DNA of 64,000 bases from Symbiodinium natans (GCA_905221605.1 CAJNDS010002089.1:299793-363792); one strand, 5' to 3'; shown: positions 1 to 12,028, counted from the stretch's first letter. Numbers and translations: made by a program. The notes: generated by a model from the letters alone, not told the origin.

Positions 1-94
1 ACACACCCACACGCACACGCACACGCACAAGCACACACGCAGATACACACGCAGACGCACACGCACACGCACACGCACGCACGAACGAGCGAGC
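1..94. repeat. Imperfect AC/ACGC microsatellite
   Basis: Alternating AC dinucleotides with frequent ACGC variants run from the window edge and degrade into ACGA/GCGA steps. The tract probably continues outside the window. Confidence 0.9.
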
Positions 95-2928
95 AACCAA
101 ACACTGAGAGGAACGACGGGAGACCCTCTTGCCCGGCGACCTCCGCAGCCTGAAAAATCAATTTCTTGAACAGCCTGTCCTGGGCCTGTGTAGATAAACG
201 CATTCTCGACTGCTCGCTCTACGTGCAGAAGAGCCTGAACCAACACGAAAGACAGCCGTCCCGGTCCGTCAAACATGGTCAAGTGGGAAGAAAACCAAAG
301 TCGGCCCATCATCCTAGGAAGCAACTCGGTGCAACCATGCCTCACAAGCACAAGAAGACTCGGGAACTGTGAGACGTAGCAATTGCCCGAGGCAGCCCTA
401 ATAAACAACACTTCTGGAACTTCGGAATGTCACAGATCCTGGAGCCCTCGACCCACAAAAACAACAGCATCCTCACGAGTTTGGGACAGACTTCTTTGAA
501 CATTCGTCATGACTCTATTCTTTTCTCAATCCATAGTTCCTGGAAGTTCCTAGGTCCTAGGTGCCAAGGGCTCTTAATGCTGTCGAGTCTCCCTGGTTGG
601 CAGCTTTCGGCTGTGGTGCCTGAGTTCGTGTCAGAATGCAAACATGCGTCTGGAAAGGTGACCCTGGCCTTAGCAAATCCCCAGCTGCTTCCGTGAGTGT
701 TCAGACTGCCTGTAAGTACGTTCGACTCTCACACCCTGTAAGTACTTGAAGAATCTTGGAGCCGTGCCGCAACAACGCTGGCAGCTGCAGGTGCAGCTGT
801 GGACACCGCGGCAATCGCAGGAACCATCCTGAGTTCCCGGCCGGCACGAAATCTCCCAAATCTACCGAAACTCGGAAGCCCATCGTGCCCAGAATCCTAA
901 ATCCTTGTCCGCAGTTCTATGACTTCTCAGCCGCGTGCACTGGTGCCGGTGCCGGTGCTTGCTGGTCCGGGGAAGAAGCTTCCCGACGTTCCCGTGCAGA
1001 TGCCTGAAGCACAGGTTGCCCAGAAACGGCGCCTGCTGCCTCTTCCTCTGCCTCCTCCTCTGTCCCCTCGACACAACCATGGTTGCGGCCACCACAGCGA
1101 CTACGACACAATGACCGTACTTCGTGCGAGGACGACTGTGAAGATCACGATGTCTCTGACTGTTGCTGCTGACCCTACGACTGCTACACCTACCATGTCC
1201 TACCGCCACCATTCTACTGCTGTGTTGAGAGTCATTGTGGTCTGCAATGAAAGAGGCGTATGAAACCAGGCACAGCACACATGGTCTGTCTGTCTGTCTC
1301 TGCTAGGAGGTCGCCCTCCGGGCGTGTCTCCATTGCCTTTCGTCGCGCGATGTGGCTTCCCGGCTGGGGGCTGAAAAAACTGTGCCCTTGAACTGTTCGA
1401 AGTCAAGCTCGCCCTGCTGTGCCGTCGCTGTCGTGGTCGCCGAGGTGCGCGGTTCGGCTCCATGTCCCCATGTCCCGTACAGCTTGCCGGTCTTACTCTC
1501 TCGCTCCCTCTCTCCACTGATCCCAGAACTCCACCCCCACCTTCTCTGCCGGCACCTCCTGCGCTATCGTAACCTGGAGCTTTGCATCTGCCTTCGGCTG
1601 AAGGCATTGGGCCCAGGCATGGACTGCTGGGGTTCTGGGATTTAAGGTTGCGGTTAAGGGGCCATGAGGCCTGTGGGCCGTTTTGGGTCAATTGAACTCG
1701 GCTGGTTTGGGGAATAAGCAGTTCTCGGCCTGGTGAGCGTTAACTTAACTGGCAGAGAGGAAGTAGCAACTATGAGCAACTTGGACTCTCAGGACGGAGC
1801 CTCCGCGAGGTTGTTGGCTGAGGGGCTCCCAATCGCCGGCTGTGCAAGTGCACTTTGCCCTGCCGGCCTGCGACAGATTGAGTGTATTGAGTGTGAGTGA
1901 GGAAAATGCATTTTGCTTCTCGAACGTGGCGTCAGCTCAGAGTTGGCTTGCATGCGTACACTGAGCCGACCTGGCAACACTACGTCTCGGCGTCGGATTG
2001 GAAGCTCGGTTGCTACAGTGGCTTTTAACCCTGCAGAAGCTCAAAGAACCTCTCTGCCCCCTCCGCCCTGGAATGGTCACCCCGCAGTCAAAGCAAGCCT
2101 CGACAATTGCTGAGCACGCTGCACAGGCGATGAGCGTGGTGCTGGTGCAGTTTCTGCAAGTGCCCGTTCGCTAGGAGGCCTGCGCAGGCATGCGCCATGG
2201 TTTGGAACATTAAAAACGCGGAATCATCCGAGTGTCACGCCCTCTTTTTTGGGGAGGGAATGCGATAGAGCGGCCTACGTTGCAAAAGAAGCCGTGGTTT
2301 CTTTGCGTCGGACACCAAAACTGCCAACCCCTTGATCCCCCCAGTCCAACAACATCCAGCAAATCCTCCGAAGGCCGAGTCGAACAAAACAACTCCTCTT
2401 CCCCCATTCTAATAATTCTCCACAACAAGGTTTTTTTTCTCTTTTGCCTTCTTGCCTTCAAACGTGTGCTCTTCTGTCTTCCTCTTCTGCAAGTCTTCCC
2501 TCTCTTCTTCTGCTTATTCTTCTTCTCAGAAAGCCTGCCCCTCTCTCTCTCTCATTCGTTCGTTCTTTCGCGGTTTCTTTCGCGCTTTCGTTCTGGTCTG
2601 TATCTCATCAGAATGTACCCGTTTGACAAACGAACCGCATCTCCGCGAATGTGCGTGCAGCAGATGGTCCAAGATGCACCCGCTCGGGCAAAAGCGGCAA
2701 TAGGACTGGCAAGCAGCACTTCCGCTGCAGTCAGAGAAGGCATGTTGCTCTCATGGATACAACACGAAAGTGTGCAGTTTAAGGGTGAACGTTCAAGGCA
2801 GGAAAACATTTTCGAGACGAAATAGGACTTAAGGATCAATCTGCAGGCGCCAACTGTCCCTGCCACTGGCCAGCCTAGCTGCATGAAGCCGGTTCGCAAC
2901 TTGCAACTTGATGTTCTTTTCTTGAGAA
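95..2928. other. Apparently non-coding stretch
   Basis: I see no recognisable gene. Short open frames occur on both strands, the longest a 197-codon plus frame (2,232-2,825) that runs through a CT-rich patch (about 2,425-2,590) with no recognisable motif. The section at 1,020-1,260 is rich in CTG/CGA-type triplets but has no convincing protein signal. Confidence 0.5.
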
Positions 2929-2947
2929 CCCCCCCCCCCCCCCCCCC
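2929..2947. repeat. Poly-C homopolymer (19 nt)
   Basis: An uninterrupted run of C, one of many long C or G runs in the window. Confidence 0.95.
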
Positions 2948-4129
2948 ACGCCCAACAACGAATCAGCCAGGCAAATATCTTGCAAGAGGAGATCCTACTC
3001 CCTCTCTTCTGACACTGGCGAGGATGATCCAAAAGCGGCTTGAGTTGAAGGGAACGGATTGCTGAAATGATGAAGCTTCTGAGGGCGTCATGGACATGAA
3101 ATCAGCCATGTCTCGGGTTGAACTCATAGTTTGAAAAAAAAAAAAAAAAAACGCAACCCCAAAAACAAAGCCCGCCCTGTGCAAGCCCACGCAGGCCCCG
3201 AAACCCGGCCATTCAGGAGCCTCTGCGCCTGCGTGGGATGTATGGCCTGGTCACGGAGATCTGATGCTATGATCGGGCACTTTTTGAGTGGGATGCACAA
3301 ATTGCAACTTCAATACGTAGCTGCGCGAAACGCTTGCCGGCTTGCCGCCCCCCTAGAGACGCATCTGAAAGGACGGTGCCTGCGGCTGCTCCACGACCTG
3401 CGGGGACCTTATAAGATCTTATAAGTACAGAAGAATCAAGAGTCAACGATCCCTCAACTGTATCTGGCAGTGTTTGGCATCGTCTTGCACAGCACGAGCT
3501 CGAGGCACAACATCTTTCCGATTTTTTCCGGGTTGCCTCCAGCAACCTGCACCATCTTCAGGCCACCGCTACCCCGGAAAGCACGGGAGCGAGAAGTGAA
3601 CGGGTGGACTCTGCCATCAGCTGCGACCGCCGAAGTCAGCACAACGCACAAACCCTGAGCCTATAGCTTGAAAAGTGCCTCTCTGAGTTTACCTCAAAAG
3701 CCCCAAGCTGCCGAAAATTGCCAAGACAAAATGTCACCGTCAACACCCCTTCAGCCCCTGGCTGACCTCGGGATAAGAGACTCAAAATCCTAAAGACGCT
3801 CCGGAACTTTAGGCCAAGCTTTGTCTTGTTGCGCAAGGTGCAGATTTAGCTAAGGCACCAGATTCCGTTTCAGTACACCACCATAGGGTCACCCTAGCAA
3901 CTAGGCATATTCATACAAACAACATTGTGCTGAAGCTTCTGTGTCAGCTGGCAAAACGCCGGGAGTCCCACCGGCTCAAGAGACGAAACGCGAGAAACAG
4001 GTGGCCAGGCATTGGAAGGCAAACCTTCTGCTATCCTTTCGAGTTCTGCCACAAAAAACCCAAAACAACCCTTCAGCTCTGCTGTACTCTGCTTCCGACT
4101 TCCGGATCTCAGAGGTCGATTCTCATTTC
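2948..4129. other. Apparently non-coding stretch with one poly-A run
   Basis: Nothing recognisable is encoded. An 18-nt A run lies at 3,134-3,151. It follows no evident coding sequence, so I do not read it as a retroposed poly-A tail. Confidence 0.5.
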
Positions 4130-4186
4130 TTCTTGTTCTTCTTCTTTCACTTTAAGGCTTCCCCTCCACAGAGATGCGGAACAATT

Positions 4187-4712
4187 TTCTGCTCTCTCTC
4201 TCTCTCTCTCCCTCCCTTCTTTCTTTCTTTCTTTCGGAGGGCGTGGAGGCCGGAGCCCCCGGGCGTCATCGCCCTCCCTTCCTCCCTCTCTCTTCTTCTT
4301 CTTCTTCTTCTTCTTCTTCTTCTTCTTCTACAGGGCTTGAGGGACCCGGGGGCCCCCCGCTCCCTCTCTCTCTCTCTCTCTTCTTTTTGCTCTTCTTGCC
4401 CCGCCCCCCCCGGGCAGTCGCGCACCCGAGACAAGGGTTGTGCTTCAAGGCTACTGCCAACCTGCTCCGCTGCCGGCGTGACTCTCTTTCTTTCTTTCTT
4501 TTCTTTCTTTCTGTCTCTTCCTTCCTTCCTTCCTTCCCTCCTTCCTTCCTGTGCACACAACCCGCCGAACGGGGTGTTTTGTTGTTTTTTTGCTCTCTCT
4601 CTGTCTCTCTCTCTTTCTCTTTCTTTTTCTCGTTCCCTATCTCTTTCTCTTTCCTTCCTTCTTTCTGAGTCTCTCTCTCTCTCTCTCTCTGTCTCTCTCG
4701 CTCGCTCGCGCG
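4187..4712. repeat. Polypyrimidine tract with CT, CTTT, CTT and CCTT repeats
   Basis: About 500 bp in which the plus strand is nearly all C and T, in blocks of (CT)n, (CTTT)n, (CTT)n at 4,290-4,329 and (CCTT)n. GC-rich hairpin-like inserts interrupt it near 4,236-4,275 and 4,331-4,360. The apparent 273-codon and 164-codon open frames here (serine/leucine/phenylalanine-rich on plus, arginine/glutamate-rich on minus) follow directly from the repeats and are not genes. Confidence 0.9.
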
Positions 4713-7700
4713 TGAGGCTTAAACAGGTTCAGGGCTTGTGGAGGTTTTCGGATCAGGGGTGAACAGTGCATGGTGTGTTGAGCATGCCTTGTTGAATGCG
4801 CTGGGCCACATGAATCGAAGAGCACCCCCTCGAATTGTTGCATCGGCACGCCTGCCACAGCTTCACGCTCGATCTCCGAAAGTACGATGCCCAACCCCGA
4901 CCTCCAACCGCAAGGCATGGTGTTTCGGGAGATGTCTTGACAAGCTTCTGCACGACTTCCGCAGGCTGCCATGTTCACCGCGTGAGGCCGTCTGACGGCA
5001 CTTCTAATGCCGAAAGCCACATGTCTATGCTGAGTTCGGAGTACCGCGCCATCAGGTGCATCGTGGCAACAATGGCAACTCGTCCAGCATCGGCTCGAAG
5101 CCCGCAGCAGGCTGGCTAAAAGTTGAAATGCTGAAACTGAAACATGTATACAGCTGGCGCTCCGCTGCAGCATCAAGCTGAAGAATGCTCCGGGGGAGGG
5201 GGGAGGGGGGGGCTAGTAGGATGGTAAGACCCTGCATTGTACAAGGCCCACATTCCTATCGAGATAGTAGTTGCAACGTGGTTGCTACATCGGAAAGGCA
5301 TAAGCAAGCTATGTATCCGCTGTCAGAAGCGGCTATGATGACAAGCTGCAGCATGTCGCGCGAGCGGTCTGTACACACGGTACCATAAACACGCTGAAAC
5401 TTGAAAAGGTCAAAGCTTCTGCATTTTGCGCAGGCTTGTCCAAACCCTGAACCTGGTGAACCCAAACCCCTAATCCCCCCCCATCAAGCTGGAGAGTTGG
5501 ACCCGAAGCACTCTACCCCCACGAAAACCTCTGAAAGTTCTTCTCGCGCCGGGCATAGGCCATGCGCTCAGCTGGACCATTCCAGCAAATCGTGCACTGT
5601 GAGGCCTCTTAGAGCGCCGTTTGTCATATAAAATTTCACTAAGTTTATTAGAGGCAGATGTCCAGGAGGGCTTTCGGAGAGCACTTAACTGCGTGCAGCT
5701 TTACAGCTGAGTCTTGCGAATTTTCGCATCCGACCTGGACATCGCCAGTGGTGTGCGGCGCAGTGGTTGCGTTCCACCTTGGAAGACGAAGAGGCGAGTG
5801 AAAGCCACCATTTTGCAGCACTACGCAACAGGACTCCACAAGCTGAAGACCTCGCTGATAGTAAGCGACTTAATTGCAGTATTACACTATGACACTATGC
5901 CCTTATGCACCAGGCAGCCTCACGAGTGATGCAGTATAATCGTTGCCTTGAAGCTGCGAGCTTTGCATTTTCGACCCCGACTCATGCCTGCTTCAAACCA
6001 TGCCTCCAATGCGATGACTACACATTCAAGCCGAGCCACACCACGCGCCATCCGTGGGCCACCAAAGATTGGCCAAGTCTGAACACAGTGAGCATTGGCC
6101 CAGGGGTCAGTTGATTTCGGGATCTCAGGGCAGGATTGATGGCTTATACTTTTCGACACCAGAAAAGGCCAACTGCAATCTCTAGGGGCTCTAGGGCTCT
6201 AGGGGTTGATGAACAGGATCTTTTGCCCTGACACTCCCCTGCCTGGAAAAAGAAAAACGGGGGGGCAGCCCGAATGTGTTCATTGGGATGTCAGTCGCCA
6301 CTGTCAGGCTCGCTGCCATGCTGAGCCTGAGCACCAAATCGCCCCATGAACGGCAACATTTTCTGGTAGACATGGCGAGTCGCTTAGTGGATCTCAAGCA
6401 TTGTCAGACGGGGAGACTTGGGCTAGGTGGGGCGGCGATTTTTTCAAACTTTTCAAGCTTCCGGCGAAAGATGCCCATGCATTACACTGCAAGACCGAAA
6501 CCCAACACATTTGGAGAGGTTCACACGCTTCGACGAGGATTCCCGCTTGGGTTGCCCTCTAGTCATCAAAATCCCTCACCTGCCAGCTCCTGGACTTGGG
6601 AGATATCGCCATTCAGCGCCACCCGCCAAGCCCAAACTCACCCTACCCTTCGATGAACTCCCAAGCCCTGAACGCCAAAATGCGTTATGGCTCTTTTCCC
6701 TAAAGCCCCCGTTCATTCGAAGTGGAAGAGGCGTGCACAGTTGAGGTCTGCAGGATCAGGGCAGGACTCTTCAGGAGCAGCTTCTGCATGGACGATGGGT
6801 GGGGCGGAGGGAGGGAGCGGGGGTTGTTTTGAAACGAGCCTGAGGATCTTGCCATTTGCTCAGGTCGAGGCACTCACATCCCCACTGCAGTTCCATCTGT
6901 GCTTGTGCTCCCGACCTCGCACTCTAAGCGGCAATATGGAATCCGGGGATGCCGCACGAACAAGCTCTACAGCCCGACAGGCATCTTGTTTCACTTCTAG
7001 GCTCCACCACAAGTGCTGCACTTATTTCAACACGGCGCAGTGCTCAGGCTCTTCGGTTCTTTGCTTGCCGAGATTGGAAGCTCCCAGCCCAAACCCAATT
7101 TCCGACACTTCGACACATCTGATGGGCTCTCAGGAGACTCTCAGGCGGCTCATCATAAAGGCCAAGTGGCGCTTCGCCCTGATTCCTCAGAAAGGATGTG
7201 AAATCAAAATCAAGCTCGACTTCGGCCGCACCCTCCATCAAACCAGACAAGGCATTGGGATTTATGAGGATTTATTTTCTTGCTACGGAGTGGTGTGCAA
7301 GGAGCACGGGAAGACCTGAAACGACTTTCGCAAATGGGGAAAGCTCTCCACCTCTCAAAAGTTGCAACTCCACTCTGAAGCTTGACGGTCGAAGCCGTGC
7401 AGAGGGTGTGCGAGATGGAAGGCCCCGTGAAAGTGCCCACACTGGGCCCACACACCCTGCAAACCCTACAATCCCTACAAGCTCAAGTAACTGCATGATG
7501 AGCAGTCGCTCATGCAGAAGCATTTGCTGCAGGTCGGGGCACAACGCGCTGGACTCCGCAGGCAACCGAGCTGATCGATCTGGATGCGTGGGTGCCTGGG
7601 TTTTTGAGGGTACAAGTAGGAACCAGGCACTGCTGCTAGGACACCTCCGAACTTCGTACGGGGTCTTTGCTATGTCTCGCTGTTTTGAGGTCGTGGAGAT

Positions 7701-8966
7701 GGCCTTGGAACCTCTCAGAAGGCATTTCAGGGAGACCTTGGAGGCCAAAGCCAGCGCCGAGCGGCTGCGTGACTGTGCCGAGCGTGCGGAGAGTGGCTCC
7801 GAGTTGCTCCCGAGTCGAAGCCTGGTGTCTACAAGGGATGTCTAGGGCTTCTGCGACTGGATGTGCTGGAGTAGTGCGACTGCTTTAGGCAGAAGTGGAG
7901 CCAGCATCCCACATCTCGCACCTTCTCTTCTGTGCCAGCTTTGTAAGGTTCTCATATGGTTCGGGAGTGGGGGAAGCGCCTTCAAATTTGCTCGGGTGGC
8001 CTTAGGCTTACTAAGCCCTGCAAATTGCTGCGTTACCCGCTTTTACCCACCTCAAACCCACAAGGTCTCCCGCTCCGAGCCTTGGAAGGTCGCCGGTCTC
8101 TTGAAGAGTGGAGGACAGGCGCTGCTGGGCCTCCGTGTGGAGTGGCTTAAGATGGCCGAAGGCTTTTGATGCTTTAGGTGTGGCATCCTACACCTTGGCC
8201 GTCGAATTTTCCCGAACCTAGAAGACCCCAAAGGCGAGAAGCAACTTTGTTGGGGGCCAACCCATGCCTGCAGGAGGCTGGCAAGTTGGGCAGCCACCGC
8301 AGCAACTGTCCTTGGCTGCTTGAAGAAGCATGGAACTTTTGAAGAGCTTCGCAAAGCGCGTAAAGCCTGTAGGCTTGATTGCCTGAGTATGACTGCAAAG
8401 ATCGTCGTCCTTTATCCACCGAGAGCGGGAAGGCTGTGTGTGGACATGTGCAGGACATTCATGGGGCCCGAGAGTTGCCAGAGCACGAGTATCGGTGCCT
8501 GGAGATTCATCCACCCAAGTGGCGTGGCATCCGGCTCCGAGCCTCGCCGGTCGCCTTGGCTTGGCATGGCTTGGCCGCTTCCTTGGACCTTTCCTTGGCC
8601 TTTTTTCCACCTCCTTCGGGGCTTAAGATGGGGTTCGGACAGCCTGGACAGCTGCGGGCAGGGTGCTGCCGCTGGATCGCCGCGAAGCCGGACTGATTCC
8701 GCGGCCATACATCCTGACACAGGAAGCAAGCCAAATTCGCACGCGGTGAGTATCGACCTCGCGTTCAAAGGCGGATCGTTTGCGCACCAAACTGTTTTTT
8801 CAAAGGTTTGCTTGCAGATCAGACACGGCCCTTAACATGTCACACCCCATGTCAACGTGAACTGCTGCCCAGCAGCGTGGGTGGGGGCGTCTCGTCCCCC
8901 TCAGAACGCGGCGTGATCATGCCTGCAGGCTGGCATGCTCGCAAGGCCTACTTAGCCATGAACACG
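4713..8966. other. Apparently non-coding, mostly unique sequence
   Basis: No gene is recognised. The longest frame is plus 7,198-7,845 (215 codons). Its last third (about 7,670-7,845) has a charged, helix-like composition, but the rest does not look like protein. A 171-codon plus frame lies at 8,320-8,835. Short (CTAGGG)-like steps occur near 6,180-6,210. Confidence 0.45.
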
Positions 8967-8967
8967 C

Positions 8968-9076
8968 ATATATATATATATAGATATATATATAGATATA
9001 GATATAGATATAGATATAGATATAGATATAGACATAGATATAATAGATGGATATATATATATATGTATATGTATAT
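8968..9076. repeat. TA / GATATA microsatellite
   Basis: (TA)n is followed by about eight GATATA units and another (TA)n/(TATG) block. It directly abuts the GCTCAC-poly-C motif, as does the TA tract at 42.61 kb. Confidence 0.95.
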
Positions 9077-9107
9077 GCTCACACCCCCCCCCCCCCCCCC
9101 AATGGAC
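9077..9107 (+). repeat. GCTCACA-poly-C-ATGGACC motif, element-end-like
   Basis: The order is (TA)n, GCTCACA, 17 C, then AATGGACC. The same order, GCTCACG, 11 C, ATGATCC, occurs at 42,626-42,650, and a reverse-complement version lies at 44,800-44,822. It may be one terminus of a repeat or mobile element. No matching inverted end was found near 9.7 kb. Confidence 0.55.
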
Positions 9108-9184
9108 CCACCGCGGGTGGCATCCGAGTCCTAGCCAGATCAAGGGAACAACAACAAACAAGAAACTAACAAAAACAACAAACC

Positions 9185-9660
9185 AAAAAAAAAAAAAAAA
9201 AAAAACCATCTTTTCCAAAACTATGGGGCTGGGGCCTCCAAAAGATGGTTTTTTGGTTTTCTCGAGAAAAAGATGGTTTTTTTGGTTCGAACCATCTTTT
9301 TCTCGAGAAAAAGATGGTTTTTGGAGGTCTTCTCCTGGTAAAACCATCTTTTTCTCGAGAAAAAGATGGTTTTTGGAGGTCTTCTCCTGGCAAAACCATC
9401 TTTTTCTCGAGAAAAAAATGGTTTTTGGAGGTCTTCTCCTGGTAAAACCATTTTTTCTCGAGAAAAAGATGGTTTCGAACCAAAAAACCATCTTTTTCTC
9501 GAGAAAACCAAGAAAACCATCTTTTGGAGGCCCCAGCCCCATAGTTTTGGAAAAGATGGTTTTTTTGGTTTTTTTTGGTTTTCTTGGTTTTCTCGAGAAA
9601 AAGATGGTTTTTTGGTTCGAAACCATCTTTTTCTCGAGAAAAAGATGGTTTTTGGAGGTC
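9185..9660. repeat. Nested palindrome array centred on CTCGAG
   Basis: After a 21-nt A run there are eight CTCGAG centres (9,261; 9,302; 9,354; 9,406; 9,457; 9,498; 9,592; 9,633). Most are flanked by AAACCATCTTTTT and AAAAAGATGGTTT arms, giving near-perfect palindromes of about 32 bp. Three central units repeat with a 51-52 bp period and share a GGAGGTCTTCTCCTGG spacer. A perfect 48-bp inverted repeat (9,205-9,252 against 9,513-9,560) encloses most of the array. Open frames on both strands here are consequences of the repeat. Confidence 0.93.
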
Positions 9661-11103
9661 TTCTCCTGGTATACATCACAAAAAGGGGCCGAACGGGTTT
9701 TCCCTGCAAACATCACACGCGCAGCTTCGGCAACCCCCACCCAGTCATGAATACTGTACAAATACTATGACTATTATTGATATTCGTCTTGTATTATTTT
9801 CGTAATATTAGTCATATTATCATGATGAACACTATTCCTATTACATATCTTAGAATTATCTTCAAAATCCCTCAGGGGCCCGCGCCCATGGACTTGTCGG
9901 AGACTGTACTTGCCGAGGCGACAGAATGGGAGGAGGTGATGCGAAGTGGGAAGGCCTCGAAAGATCGCAGGCTCTGCAGAGATTCTGAAAGATTCTGAAA
10001 AGGGATTCCGAGTTGCTTGTGGGTATGATGGGTCTGTTTCGGAGGGCGGCTTCTAGGCTTTGGCTTGGGGATTGTGGAGTCCCAAAAAGGGGTTAGGGTC
10101 TTTAAGGGCCATGGCCATCAAAATCTTCACCCTAACCTCAGCGCCTCCGGCTCGCTGCGGAACCCTAGAACCGACCTCAAGGCACCACATGGCACCCGCC
10201 CCCTTTCCCGCCCTCAGCCCGATTTCAAAGCCGTGGGGCTTGCGCCCCGTTCCGCGGCCGCTCTTCTGGAGTGGAGCTGCGCACATGGAGCAGCGAGAGG
10301 TCCCCATGCTCCTCCAAAGTGCACTTCTTTGTGGCCCCAAGGCTGAAGAAGTGCACCAAAGCGTCACAAAGCGTTCGGCTTTCGATGTGTTATCAGGCCT
10401 CGCGTCTTTTCTTGGTGGGTCTACACTCTGGCTTTTGCATGTGCCCAGAATAGCCAAACAACAGCCGACTTCCAAGCCTATGCCGCTCCACCAAACCAAG
10501 ACCACAGGACACCACGGCCGTTTTAAACACACTTCCTCCAGGCATACCGGCTGTGTGACAGCGACCCGCAAAGCAAGAAGGCTTTCAGACCAGCTTTGTG
10601 TAGCTTGGGCGTGAAGGCTTCGACACAAGCTCTGTGAGCCGGTGCAGTACCGTCTTCAACGGGCACTGCGCTCGTGGCTTCAACGCTCTGTGTTGCCATG
10701 GCGTTTTGGGGCTTCAAAGCATGCCCCGCTGAGGGTTGCATCAACACCCAATGCGGGTCCATTGCCACTAAGCCTCGCTGAGCTTTTTTGAGGTTTGTGG
10801 ATTGCCCAGGACTGTTGTGTCGCACATGTGGTTGCTTGCTCGAAGCTCTTATTGCGGTGGTCGCCTTGCCAGGCGCATTGGACTTGGTGCTGCTGATGCC
10901 TCGATATTTCTTCCCGCGCAAGACCCCGGCTGCGGCGCCTTGGTTGTGTTTTCCTCCTTCCCATTTCCTGCTTTGTGTCAATCTCGTTGCTCCGCTTCTG
11001 CATCATATGGAAAGCTACAGTGGCTGCCCGTCACATGCGCTGATGTTTGGCTGTCAACTCTACGTTTTTGTGTGCTTCGACCGATATGGTCCTGTAAGTC
11101 AGC
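9661..11103. other. Apparently non-coding stretch
   Basis: An AT-rich patch lies at 9,740-9,870. Overlapping long frames on both strands (minus 10,053-10,628, 191 codons; plus 10,060-10,614, 184 codons) have no recognisable motif. Because they overlap each other, at most one could be real. Confidence 0.4.
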
Positions 11104-11140
11104 ACCCTAAACCCTAAACCCTAAACCCTAAACCCTAAAC
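11104..11140. repeat. Interstitial telomere-type repeat (CCCTAAA)5
   Basis: Five consecutive CCCTAAA units, the C-rich strand of the TTTAGGG telomere type used by plants, many algae and dinoflagellates. It lies inside the window, so it is interstitial unless the assembly is misjoined. Confidence 0.92.
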
Positions 11141-11693
11141 GAGCACCTCAACTTAACAAGGGCCCTTCACTTCTCGCGGTGCCTCGCTGGGTCGCTGCAG
11201 CTCCCTGCCCCTCGAGCTCGAGGCCATTGGCAAGTGCGGCACGGGGGTGCCTGTGCTGTGCAGACTCAAATTGTCCTTGGCACTCCTTGGGGCTTCAATT
11301 TCGATATGGGGGGGCAATATCCGCACGAGATACAGGGCATATAGTAGGAGGAGCACCCTACTTTTATGGGGGAGGGGGCAGCCCTCTAAGCCCTGAGCCC
11401 AACGAAAGAAGGAGAGAGCAAGAGCAAGCGTGAGAGGCAGCTGACGTGTCCCCACCCTCGAATTGGGTGGGGCCGGGGTCACGGGGCGAGTCAGAAAATG
11501 GCCCCGAGTCAGAAACCCCGATGCGGCGAGTCAGAAAATCTATGCAAATTTTCAGGGACGTAGCATGGCATGAAACAAAAAAAGCTTCATGCGGGGTCCA
11601 AGGTTCAAGGTTTGCAGCTCGGCCTAAACACCCGAAGGCCGGAAACCCCAAGCCCTAAAACCCTGTGGTCGTCAGTATAGACGTGCTGTAAAA
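11141..11693. other. Apparently non-coding stretch
   Basis: Nothing recognisable is encoded. Two short direct copies of GGCGAGTCAGAAAAT occur at about 11,485 and 11,526. Confidence 0.45.
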
Positions 11694-11758
11694 GCCGTGC
11701 AAGCTTGCTTCAAGCCCATGTTTCTTGTGAAGCCCATCATGTGCGCATTGTGTTTGCA
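11694..11758 (+). repeat. Dispersed ~68-bp repeat, copy 1
   Basis: It begins with GCCGTGCAAGCTTGC, passes through a CCCATCATG block and ends in GTGTTTGCA, directly followed by a G-rich run. It shares this order with copies at 11,796 and 12,029 and, reversed, near 27.8-28.2 kb. Confidence 0.75.
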
Positions 11759-11795
11759 CGGCGGGGGAGGGGGGGCCCAAACCCCCGCTTTTGAA

Positions 11796-11864
11796 GCCGT
11801 GCAAGCTTGCGTCAACGCGTATGAGTCTTTTTGAAACCCCATCATGCGAGCGTTGTGTTTGCAA
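11796..11864 (+). repeat. Dispersed ~68-bp repeat, copy 2
   Basis: This is the best-preserved copy: GCCGTGCAAGCTTGCGTCAA, then ATGAGTCTTTTTGAAA, then CATCATGCGAGC and TTGTGTTTGCAAA, followed by GGGG. Confidence 0.78.
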
Positions 11865-11871
11865 AAAGGGG

Positions 11872-11966
11872 TTCGGGTTCGGGTTCGGGGCTCCCTTTTT
11901 CATTCGGGTTGGGGTTCTCTGTAAGGGGGGGGGTTCTGGTTCGGGTTGTGGTTCAGGTTCGGGCTC
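11872..11966 (+). repeat. Degenerate GGGTTC repeats
   Basis: Several GGGTTC units (11,872-11,899 and again 11,933-11,963) are separated by a G-rich stretch. The hexamer resembles a variant telomere unit and the G runs could form quadruplexes. No gene is evident. Confidence 0.7.
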
Positions 11967-12028
11967 GATTTTTTGAGGGGGGGGCGGTTCCGGCTCGGAT
12001 TCGGGTGGAGCTCGTAACGGCGTTTTCA

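Noticed and set aside
3134-3151. A18 run as a retroposed poly-A tail
   Set aside because: No coding sequence or target duplication is seen upstream. Homopolymers of every base are common here.
3941-4762. 273-codon plus frame rich in Ser, Leu and Phe
   Set aside because: It runs through CT/CTT simple repeats, and several other frames on both strands are open across the same tract.
8952-9761. 269-codon minus frame and several plus frames with FSREKDGF-type peptide repeats
   Set aside because: They are translations of the palindrome array, which reads open on both strands. The peptide repeat follows from the DNA repeat.
10053-10628. Overlapping 191-codon minus and 184-codon plus frames
   Set aside because: No motif or composition favours either, and such lengths can arise by chance in GC-rich DNA.
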